Below, in pieces: positions 14,274 through 20,442 of a stretch of 20,442 nucleotides of DNA. A program made the translations under genes and the position numbers. Origin of the DNA: a virus. Under the pieces are notes generated by a model. That model saw only the letters and a program-made list of their open reading frames with translations. It did not search any database and had not been told where the DNA came from. Position 1 is the first letter of the stretch, and each line of letters begins with the position of its first letter. Location of the stretch: positions 1-20,442 of IMG/VR virus record IMGVR_UViG_3300022442_000002, one strand, 5' to 3'.

Positions 14274-15058
14274 AAATATTATTTGATAATGTTCTTGAAA
14301 ACGGTACGTACTCGGCTGATAATGCAAGCGCGAATTATCCCGCTGATAATTTAGTGCATGCGTTTCTTCATAAAAGATACCAGCATTTAGCGAAAGTATA
14401 TGATACTGTAGAAATAACTCTTCCCTCTACTGAAAGAATTAATTGTTTTTTCTTAGGGTATAGCAATGTAGGGAAGATAATAGTAAGATTTTACGATGCA
14501 TCGAGTTCTTTATTATTAACAAAAACGCTATATGGTGAACAAAATGTTAGGTATACAACAGAAGGCGACAGAAGAGAAACTACAGGCGGGGATATTCGAG
14601 TAACGCAAGATGCGTTCGGAGATAATTCTGATGCGGTTCATTTCTCTGATATTTACGTTAAGAAAATTGAGATTGATGTATACGGCGGGGCAGGCGGGTA
14701 TCTCGGCGGTGTTGCTGCGGGAGTATCTGAGGATTTCGGAGTTCCCGTTTCACCGTGGACAGAGCCTTATATTGATAATAGTATCGTAACATCTTCATTA
14801 TATGGACAGACCTTGCAGCAACAGATAGATCCGTTGCGTTCTTATACATGGATGCTTAGGGATTTAACACGCTCGGAAATAAATTATATTCGAGAAATAT
14901 ATTATAAGTATGGATACGGGGCGCGTATATGGATAGATCCGTTCGAAAGCGACCACGATTTTATGAAGCCGTTTTATGGACGATTAAACGCACCGCCTAT
15001 GATAACTAAAAATGGTAGGCGATATGATATAGAATGGGAATTTAGGGAGGCAAGATAA
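14270..15058 (+). CDS. Distal tail (Dit)-like tail tip protein
   Basis: 262 residues, beginning MKILFDNVLENGTYSADNAS and overlapping the tape measure stop by ATGA. The first part looks like a discoidin/carbohydrate-binding type beta sandwich (YDTVEITLPSTERINCFFLG, then VRFYDASSS and SDIYVKKIEIDVYGG). The second part has SYTWMLRDLTRSEINYIREI and ends NGRRYDIEWEFREAR, as in proteins that cap the tail tube below the tape measure. A loop at about residues 98-117 has TTEGDRRETTGGDIRVTQDA, related to the repeats of the second tail-tube paralogue. Position directly after the tape measure supports a distal tail role. No enzymatic motif is seen. Confidence 0.6.
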   Translation: MKILFDNVLENGTYSADNASANYPADNLVHAFLHKRYQHLAKVYDTVEITLPSTERINCFFLGYSNVGKIIVRFYDASSSLLLTKTLYGEQNVRYTTEGDRRETTGGDIRVTQDAFGDNSDAVHFSDIYVKKIEIDVYGGAGGYLGGVAAGVSEDFGVPVSPWTEPYIDNSIVTSSLYGQTLQQQIDPLRSYTWMLRDLTRSEINYIREIYYKYGYGARIWIDPFESDHDFMKPFYGRLNAPPMITKNGRRYDIEWEFREAR

Positions 15059-16545
15059 TGGCAATAAATAGAGTAGCATACCCTTCTACACCTACACCAG
15101 TGTCTAATGACTGGGGCAGGATTGTTGATTTAATGCAGACGAATTATTTACTTACTGAGGGTCCTGAGCGGATAGATTTCACGAATGACGATGTGAAGGA
15201 AGGCGCTGTTTTTCAGATCGGCGGGGTTGTTTACCTGGCTGATTCGGATACACCTATAACCGGCACATCAAGCGATTATGTTAAGATAACGCCGAGCGGA
15301 TCAACCGCCAGTGCTGCTTATGTATCGAACTTGACCGGTGTTTCGTGGAATGCGGTTTATAATGGATACTACGATGGTAGCGGGAATCTGTATGTTTTCA
15401 GTGAAGTTAAGGCCATACTTGCAGGTGATATAACGGCAGCTGAAACGAGAATCGGTAAGGCGTATAAAGATTTACTCGCGGGAAATAATACGTTTACTGG
15501 TGATAATACGCTGTCGGGGAATAATACGTTTACCGGAATAACAAGAGTTAAATTACGTGATTTAATTTCTGATTATGCAACTGCAGAAGCTTTACCTAAA
15601 AAACATATAATAAGACCATATGCATACGATTGGATTTTGCAGTCTAATGCTGCAAGTAATAGTTGGCATGATATAGCATGGAGTCCTTCGCTTGGTTTAT
15701 TCGCGGCAGTTGCGAATTCCGGCACAGGCGACCGAGTTATGACAAGTCCTAATGGCATTAATTGGACAAACAGAACAAGCGCTGCTGATAATTATTGGTA
15801 TGATATCACATGGAGTCCCGATCTTAGTTTGTTTGCTGCTGTTTCGATAACGGGTACTGGCGACCGGGTTATGACGTCGCCAGATGGTATAACTTGGACA
15901 TCAAGGACAAGTGCAGCCGATTATCAATGGCGTTCTATAGCATGGAGTCCTTCGCTTGGTTTATTTGCAGTAGTTTCAGATTCTGGCACAGGCGATCGCG
16001 TAATGACAAGTCCCGACGGTACGACGTGGACGCTACGAACAAGTGCGGCTGATAATAACTGGCGAGCAATAGCATGGAGTCCGTCACTTGGGTTATTCGC
16101 TGCGGTTGCAACATCGGGCACAGGCAATAGGGTTATGACCAGTCCCGACGGTATAAATTGGAGTATACAGACAAGTGCAGCCGATTATCAATGGCTTAGT
16201 ATAGCATGGAGTCCAACGCTTAGTTTATTTGCTGCGGTTGCATCTACCGGAACAGGTGATCGAGTTATGACGTCGCCAGATGGTACAACGTGGACATCAA
16301 GGACAAGTGCCGCTGATTACACGTGGACAAGTATCGCATGGAGTCCTGAGCTTGGTTTATTCGTAGCGGTTTCCTTATCTGGCACAGGCGATAGAATTAT
16401 GACAAGTCCCGACGGTATAAATTGGACACTTCGTTCAAGTGCAGCCGATGATCAATGGCAAAGTATCGCATGGAGTCCCGAGCTTGGTATATTCGCTTCA
16501 GTTTCTAGCTCTGGAACAGCAATGACCTCGAGAAAATACATATGA
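15058..16545 (+). CDS. Tail tip/fibre protein with seven-bladed propeller repeats
   Basis: 495 residues, starting in a TAATG overlap with the previous gene. Residues 1-140 contain short beta segments (AVFQIGGVVYLADSDTPI is typical of phage fibre N-termini). Residues about 142-165 have the repeated GNNTFTG motif common in tail fibres. From residue 193 to the end there are seven tandem 44-residue units with the consensus TSRTSAADYxW, then xSIAWSPSLGLFAAVxxSGT, then GDRVMTSPDGINW; the last unit is shortened. The WSP...VMTSPDGxxW pattern is that of BNR/sialidase-type or photosynthesis-system-assembly-like propeller blades. Seven units predict a closed seven-bladed propeller, probably binding a host surface glycan or protein. 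No hydrolase catalytic site is evident. Overlaps the next gene by ATGA. Confidence 0.8.
   Translation: MAINRVAYPSTPTPVSNDWGRIVDLMQTNYLLTEGPERIDFTNDDVKEGAVFQIGGVVYLADSDTPITGTSSDYVKITPSGSTASAAYVSNLTGVSWNAVYNGYYDGSGNLYVFSEVKAILAGDITAAETRIGKAYKDLLAGNNTFTGDNTLSGNNTFTGITRVKLRDLISDYATAEALPKKHIIRPYAYDWILQSNAASNSWHDIAWSPSLGLFAAVANSGTGDRVMTSPNGINWTNRTSAADNYWYDITWSPDLSLFAAVSITGTGDRVMTSPDGITWTSRTSAADYQWRSIAWSPSLGLFAVVSDSGTGDRVMTSPDGTTWTLRTSAADNNWRAIAWSPSLGLFAAVATSGTGNRVMTSPDGINWSIQTSAADYQWLSIAWSPTLSLFAAVASTGTGDRVMTSPDGTTWTSRTSAADYTWTSIAWSPELGLFVAVSLSGTGDRIMTSPDGINWTLRSSAADDQWQSIAWSPELGIFASVSSSGTAMTSRKYI
15634..16542 (+). repeat. Seven tandem 132-base coding repeats
   Basis: Units begin at 15634, 15766, 15898, 16030, 16162, 16294 and 16426; the seventh ends early with the gene. 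All are in frame. Blocks such as GCATGGAGTCC and GACAAGTCC recur almost unchanged, while positions after W, after FAAV and before GTG vary. Identity at DNA level is high enough for recombination between units, which could change blade number or shuffle variants. Confidence 0.9.
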
Positions 16546-18320
16546 TAATAACCGAGTTACTACGATACATTCTTAATACGTACTTCTCCCCTGTAGAGCA
16601 TTTTGTATATTCGGCTATAATACGAGAACAAGAATCAGATGTTGCCGATTTCTGGAAAAATACTTTTAGTGCCCCGTATGAAACTACAAACGAAAGAATC
16701 TACATCCGCGAATTCGTATCCGATGTTCTTAATTCTTATAACATCGCTGCAACTTACGCCGATTGCCTTGCACAAGAAAAATCATTTTTTTGGGATAACG
16801 ATACCCAAACTATATACGTACATTTCGACCACGATGCAAGCTGGTATACTGCCGACTATTCATTAGGACAGGTTTTTGGCTATACAGATTCGGACGTTTG
16901 CTATATAAACGATATCGAATATTTACCGCTTATAAAATCAGTTCCGAATATATCCAAGCAAGTTGATCTACAGAATTATTCAAAGCTTGCTTTTGTTTCC
17001 GGTTCTATTGTTATTAACAACGTAGAGGGCTTAGCCGATTGGATGATAAGCGCCGATATTTACGGCCAGTCTATTTACATGATGTACCTTGCCGATTCTG
17101 ATATTGAAAGTGGTAACGCTTCCCGCGATGATTTAGTTGATCTTGCGGCGTTTTATATTGAGGACTACGATATAGGAACGCAAGAGAATATAATAAGAGT
17201 ACAGGATATACGTAAGGCACAGAATATAGATATACCTGTTGATGTATTTTCAAGTAGCGATTATCCGAATATTCAGTCCGAATATGTTAATGAACCGATA
17301 CCCTTGATATACGGGGATGTAGCGGAAGTACCGGCGATTCCGGTAAACGGTGATACATCCGGGGATGTTACATTCAGAGCTGCCAAGGTATTAACAGCAA
17401 TCGGGCAGATTCAAGTATTCTATGATGATACCTGGAATAATGTTACTGCTACGTCTACCGATTTATCAACCGGATCATTCACACTTGCCTACGCAGATTG
17501 CAGGAAAGACGGCGCTACAGATGGAGATATATTCGATTGCCGTGTTCAGTCCGTATGCGGGGAAACTATAACATATGCTTCGGATGTAATTAAGAAACTG
17601 AATGAAGAGGCGCTTAATTTAGAATATACCGATACGAATTATGATACGGTTGAATGGGCTACGGAAGAAAAACAGCTTGCAGAAATAGGCGTTATGTTTC
17701 AAGAACGTGTTAAGTTATACGAAGCGATTAGACAAGTGCAGTCCGGCGCAAACATAGGTTTCCGCTATGAAATAAAAGCGAACGGACGCCGGACTATACG
17801 AATAGACGATACTTCCCGTACTGTTTCTGATTTTGCAGGGAAAGAAAATATACGTAACCTTGCAAACATGAATGTAGAGACTGATTCTGAATTACTCGCG
17901 GCTATTGCTGTTGTTAAGTACAAAAAGAATTATCAGAGCGGGCATCATCATAGATATATAGATGTATCAGAGCGCGAGACTGCAAGAAAAACATACAGGC
18001 AAACACCGACTTTGACTGCTGAGAATAATCTGTTACAGACAGAAACACTCGCTGCAGAGCGGGCTTCATGGATGCTTGACCGTTTCTCGACGATACCAAA
18101 AATAATCCAGCTTGAACTTATGGGAACCGACTGGTATACACTGAGGATTTATGATATAATACAAGCAGAAATTACGCTTGGGTTTGTCGATCTTGATGCA
18201 CAGACGATAACAGGCAGGGAGTTCTACGGAATTTGGAATGCACAGGTTATAAGTGTAGCACCTGATTTCCAGGGCTTGACAAACAGAGTTAGACTTTTAT
18301 TAACGGAGAAAATAGTATGA
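16542..18320 (+). CDS. Tail tip hub-like protein
   Basis: 592 residues, coupled to the previous gene by ATGA. Mixed alpha-beta, no signal peptide or membrane segment. Recognisable stretches are VNEPIPLIYGDVAEVPAIPV (about 248-267), a helix region EVKxx-like at 360-405 (LAEIGVMFQERVKLYEAIRQ) and a C-terminal beta region ending WNAQVISVAPDFQGLTNRVR. The last pattern is typical of tail hub proteins that close the tip beneath the distal tail ring (lambda gpJ/tail-lysin hub role, here without a visible lytic domain). The position between the propeller and the receptor-binding candidate supports a baseplate hub. The exact family is not recognised. A cluster GHHHRY near residue 467 is a possible metal site. 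Confidence 0.55.
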   Translation: MIITELLRYILNTYFSPVEHFVYSAIIREQESDVADFWKNTFSAPYETTNERIYIREFVSDVLNSYNIAATYADCLAQEKSFFWDNDTQTIYVHFDHDASWYTADYSLGQVFGYTDSDVCYINDIEYLPLIKSVPNISKQVDLQNYSKLAFVSGSIVINNVEGLADWMISADIYGQSIYMMYLADSDIESGNASRDDLVDLAAFYIEDYDIGTQENIIRVQDIRKAQNIDIPVDVFSSSDYPNIQSEYVNEPIPLIYGDVAEVPAIPVNGDTSGDVTFRAAKVLTAIGQIQVFYDDTWNNVTATSTDLSTGSFTLAYADCRKDGATDGDIFDCRVQSVCGETITYASDVIKKLNEEALNLEYTDTNYDTVEWATEEKQLAEIGVMFQERVKLYEAIRQVQSGANIGFRYEIKANGRRTIRIDDTSRTVSDFAGKENIRNLANMNVETDSELLAAIAVVKYKKNYQSGHHHRYIDVSERETARKTYRQTPTLTAENNLLQTETLAAERASWMLDRFSTIPKIIQLELMGTDWYTLRIYDIIQAEITLGFVDLDAQTITGREFYGIWNAQVISVAPDFQGLTNRVRLLLTEKIV

Positions 18321-18338
18321 TTATAAAGGGGTTTATAG

Positions 18339-19475
18339 ATGGCAAATAAAACGATTTCTGGAATAACTACAGAGGCTACAAGCAGAAACGATTCCGATTG
18401 GCTTGAAACAGAGCAAGGCGGTGTGTCTAAAAAGATAACCGCTGCTAATTTTCTCGGCGACTTAAATGATCTCGAGCCTGCAACCGGATACGATTCTACT
18501 GGTGCAACAATTATAATACCGGACACCCTCCGTGCTTCGGTTGAAGCAGCTTCAGGCGGAAGGGTTACTGTGTTGTACGACGATCAGGGTTACCCAAGTT
18601 ATATGGTACGGATACCAGCTTTCAACCTTGAGGATATCCACAGCGATTTCGGAACTGGTAGGCACCCGGCTTTTACAGTTGGAGGGGTTGATAAAGCGGA
18701 AATTTTCGTAGGCATGCACCAGGCCTCGGTTTATAATAACAGGGCTTTGTCTTTACCGGGCCTTGATCCAACAGTCAATGTGGATTGGGATGAAGCACAC
18801 ACGTATTGCACCAATAAGGGCTCAGGCTGGCACTTAATGACTAATTGGGAATGGGCGGCGGTTACCCTCTGGGTTATGAAGCAAGTAACAGATTCTATTC
18901 TCGCCAATCAACCACGAGGAAATACCGATTACGGGCGCGCACACGATGAGTACCAAGAGACCGGCACACGCCAAGATGGCGCGAGTTATGCTCCCGGGGG
19001 TAGCTCCGGTGAAGGACGGATATTGACAGGAAGCGGCCCGGCAGCATGGCGACACGATCTTACAGTAGCAGGAATTGCAGACATGGTAGGTAATATATGG
19101 GAGTGGGTTGGTGGCCTAAAAATTATAGACGGCGCAATCAAAATGCCGAACGATAACGACTATACGATGAGCGATAGTTCGTATCCGGATCAGGACGCTA
19201 CTATTACAGATTCTGATCCATGGAATGCGGACGGAGTAACAGTGGGAGGAACCGGTGATACGGAATTATTACGTGCGGCTTTATTAAAGCCTGCAACAGC
19301 AGTGACTGATACTACAAACGGTAGCTTGTTTGTTAATGATACCAGTGAGCGCGTGCCGCGCCGTGGGGGCCACTGGAACTGCGGGTCGATCGCTGGTTTG
19401 GCCGCTTTGTACCTCACCAATACTCGGTCGTACCCGTACAACTACTTCGGGTTTCGCCCCTGCTATATTGGATAG
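18339..19475 (+). CDS. DGR-type variable protein (FGE-sulfatase/C-type lectin fold), receptor-binding candidate
   Basis: 378 residues; AAAGGGG 8 bases before ATG. The N-terminus (NKTISGITTEATSRNDSDWL, then EQGGVSKKITAANFLGDL) is the attachment motif of many tail fibres. From about residue 119 the protein has formylglycine-generating-enzyme-like lectin fold motifs: VGMHQASVYN, WDEAHTYCTNKGSGWHLMTN (about 150-169), WEWAA, and MVGNIWEWVGG (about 248-258). The C-terminus RRGGHWNCGS...RSYPYNYFGFRPCYIG is the classic ending of variable proteins diversified by diversity-generating retroelements such as T. denticola TvpA and Bordetella phage Mtd. The fold gives a stable frame with exposed variable residues that bind the host. 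No enzymatic role is expected. It is likely the distal receptor-binding protein of the tail. Confidence 0.85.
   Translation: MANKTISGITTEATSRNDSDWLETEQGGVSKKITAANFLGDLNDLEPATGYDSTGATIIIPDTLRASVEAASGGRVTVLYDDQGYPSYMVRIPAFNLEDIHSDFGTGRHPAFTVGGVDKAEIFVGMHQASVYNNRALSLPGLDPTVNVDWDEAHTYCTNKGSGWHLMTNWEWAAVTLWVMKQVTDSILANQPRGNTDYGRAHDEYQETGTRQDGASYAPGGSSGEGRILTGSGPAAWRHDLTVAGIADMVGNIWEWVGGLKIIDGAIKMPNDNDYTMSDSSYPDQDATITDSDPWNADGVTVGGTGDTELLRAALLKPATAVTDTTNGSLFVNDTSERVPRRGGHWNCGSIAGLAALYLTNTRSYPYNYFGFRPCYIG
19359..19475 (+). other. Putative DGR variable region (VR) with 3' IMH-like end
   Basis: Codons 341-378. Candidate variable codons all end in C or T and have non-A bases where AAC would be expected in a template: H345 (CAC), C348 (TGC), I351 (ATC), Y358, T360, Y365, Y367, Y369, F370, with N347, N361 and N368 possibly unchanged. 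Between them are codons without A (GGG, TCG, GCT, GGT, TTG, GCC, CGG), which adenine-specific mutagenesis cannot alter. The end CGGGTTTCGCCCCTGC is G/C rich and resembles the initiation-of-mutagenic-homing element. The template repeat and reverse transcriptase must lie outside the window. Confidence 0.8.
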
Positions 19476-19485
19476 GAGATAGTAT

Positions 19486-19776
19486 ATGATGCACGAATAT
19501 ATAGCTAAGATGTATAAAAACGGACAGAATACAGAAGCACGCCGAGCAATCAAGCAAGAGATTGCCCGGGAGAATACTCCGGAAGGTGAGAATCCGGCTT
19601 ACCGGCCGACAACGGAAGAAATAGATGCGGTCGAGGCTGAATACTACGCTTCACGCCGTGCATACCGGTACGGCCCGCCGGAAAAGCAAACAGAGTATAT
19701 AGCCGAAAACGGGATATCTGCATGGCAGCAGCTTGTTTCGCAGGTTAAGGCTGATATCCCGAAGCCAGTTGAATAG
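19486..19776 (+). CDS. Tail fibre assembly/chaperone-like small protein
   Basis: 96 residues; AGGAG at 19474-19478 precedes the start. It begins MMHEYIAKMYKNGQNTEARR, is helical and charged, and ends PEKQTEYIAENGISAWQQLV followed by KADIPKP. The pattern YxxxxEQxEYIxENGxxAWxxxVxxIKxxxPKP is found in small proteins that follow tail fibre genes in many phages and are thought to help fibre folding or attachment. It lies 10 bases after the variable protein, which it may assist. It is not the DGR accessory protein Avd: too short, with no matching helical-bundle pattern. Confidence 0.5.
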   Translation: MMHEYIAKMYKNGQNTEARRAIKQEIARENTPEGENPAYRPTTEEIDAVEAEYYASRRAYRYGPPEKQTEYIAENGISAWQQLVSQVKADIPKPVE

Positions 19777-19784
19777 GGGGATGC

Positions 19785-20060
19785 ATGGAGCTGCAGGGAA
19801 TACAGAAAGACATCGAGAAGCTTAAACAGTGGAGAGACGGAAATGGAGCGAAAGGGGCAGAGAAGCGCCTGCAGGAGTTAGAATGGAAAGATGAGAACCG
19901 ATATAGTAAGTGTTTCGGAATTAAAAAGGTAGAAGAAGTGAAAGAGGAAATCGCAAAAAAGGAGGGTGAACAATTGCAAAAAAAGCATTTTTTAATAGCC
20001 CAATCAATACAGACTATCGTGCTAATTGTCATGTTAGCTGGATTGGTTGTGAGCTTATAA
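19785..20060 (+). CDS. Coiled-coil protein with C-terminal membrane segment (holin/lysis accessory candidate)
   Basis: 91 residues; AGGGGG just before the ATG. Residues 1-66 are charged and helical (KDIEKLKQWRDGNGAKGAEK, VEEVKEEIAKKEGEQLQ). Residues about 69-91 are one hydrophobic segment ending the protein (AQSIQTIVLIVMLAGLVVSL). A cytoplasmic coiled coil with a C-terminal anchor is the layout of XhlA-type or other small phage lysis proteins, and holins commonly follow the fibre genes. A single membrane segment does not prove a holin; a membrane-bound exclusion protein is another option. Confidence 0.5.
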   Translation: MELQGIQKDIEKLKQWRDGNGAKGAEKRLQELEWKDENRYSKCFGIKKVEEVKEEIAKKEGEQLQKKHFLIAQSIQTIVLIVMLAGLVVSL

Positions 20061-20072
20061 GCTGGGGGAACT

Positions 20073-20442
20073 ATGATACAGAAAATTAGAGGAGGCGGAG
20101 TAGAGAGAAAATCCATTTGGTATCAGACGGATTTTACCGGTGTTAGGCATGATGATGGATGCTTGGCATTCTCAATCACAGATATGTGCCGCGGTGTTCT
20201 TATTGATATGGGGCACGAGCCAAGGAATCTATCAAGAGCTGAAGTTGAGTGCATGCACAAACATGCACATGAGCGAGGCTATTTGCGGAAAAGTAGAAAT
20301 AATCCCGAATTCGGAATGTACGTATACAACCATGGGGGTTATGCCAATGAGGCGCTATCTTGGTTGATAGAACCTTACGTCAGATGCCAATACATCGGTG
20401 CATTCTATCTGCACGGCTCCGGCCAAAGCTGGGGGATAAAAG
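20073..20442 (+). CDS. Unknown protein, 3' end beyond the window
   Basis: ATG 20073 (MIQKIRGGGVERKSIWYQTD) with GGGGGA just upstream; 123 codons are visible and the frame is open at the window edge. Notable are DDGCLAFSITDMCRG (Cys near residue 30), NLSRAEVECMHKHAHERGYL, and YIGAFYLHGSGQSWGI at the edge. The pattern of an early GC followed by S/D and a late glycine-rich YxxGxxHGSGQSWG loosely recalls C39/papain-like cysteine peptidases and the spirochaete DUF261 small proteins, but neither is certain. Its place after a holin-like gene would suit a lysis enzyme. It is not a reverse transcriptase. Confidence 0.5.
   Translation, partial: MIQKIRGGGVERKSIWYQTDFTGVRHDDGCLAFSITDMCRGVLIDMGHEPRNLSRAEVECMHKHAHERGYLRKSRNNPEFGMYVYNHGGYANEALSWLIEPYVRCQYIGAFYLHGSGQSWGIK

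Noticed and set aside
15634-16542. Regular repeats considered as a CRISPR or tandem satellite
   Set aside because: Unit length of 132 bases is in frame and the variation follows codons, so they are protein repeats.
20140-20367. Plus-strand ORF overlapping the last gene in another frame
   Set aside because: No ribosome site; the frame starting at 20073 has one and stays open to the edge.
1-20442. DGR template repeat or reverse transcriptase within the window
   Set aside because: I looked for a second copy of the 19359-19475 region and for reverse transcriptase motifs and saw neither.
1-20442. tRNA genes, integrase or attachment sites
   Set aside because: No cloverleaf-type sequence or recombinase gene could be recognised by eye.

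Overview
The window is a stretch of a tailed-phage or prophage late region. It encodes head assembly, then neck, tail and tail tip, and ends in what look like tail-fibre-assembly and lysis-type genes. No tail sheath or contractile baseplate genes are seen, so a long non-contractile (siphovirus-like) tail is most likely. The DNA is moderately AT-rich, uses ATA (Ile) and AGA (Arg) codons heavily, and has strong AAGGAG-type ribosome binding sites. The host cannot be fixed from this window. A spirochaete host is one guess, because FGE-type diversified proteins are known from Treponema and the last gene faintly recalls spirochaete small proteins, but this is weak. No integrase, repressor or terminase is visible, so prophage and lytic phage cannot be told apart.

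Layout. At 1-5070 lies the head module: portal (5' end cut off), Mu F-like minor head protein, ClpP-like prohead protease fused to a scaffold (with a strong internal start, as in lambda C/Nu3), a small decoration protein and the major capsid protein, closed by a bidirectional terminator. At 5106-6200 lies an unusual island with minus-strand coding: two very small genes with good ribosome binding sites, and the C-terminal remnant of what may be a replication protein. It also holds a dense cluster of TACCGA/TCGGTA boxes, a strong G/C palindrome, an imperfect inverted repeat, alternative hairpins and a minus-strand terminator. At 6198 a near-consensus promoter with a dyad operator restarts rightward transcription, apparently giving a leaderless mRNA.

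At 6234-8292 is the neck module: connector-like protein, a small apparently frameshifted gene, head closure, two small unknowns, an HK97 gp10-like protein and a tail terminator-like protein. At 8304-10196 are two tandem paralogous tail-tube-type proteins. At 10132-14273 are a tail assembly chaperone, a coupled micro-ORF and a 1132-residue tape measure protein. At 14270-18320 is the tail tip: a distal-tail-like protein, a fibre-like protein carrying seven 44-residue repeats (predicted seven-bladed propeller) and a hub-like protein. These genes are joined by 1-4 base start/stop overlaps, so they are probably translationally coupled.

The most exciting item is the gene at 18339-19475. It has a short tail-fibre-like N-terminus followed by a formylglycine-generating-enzyme/C-type-lectin fold domain. 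Its last ~35 codons have the signature of the variable region of a diversity-generating retroelement (DGR). The reverse transcriptase and template repeat are not in the window and would be expected just downstream. After it come a small tail-assembly-like gene, a coiled-coil plus single-membrane-segment protein (holin or accessory lysis candidate), and an unfinished gene of unknown function. With the propeller protein, this gives a tail tip whose outer proteins look suited to diversification of host binding.
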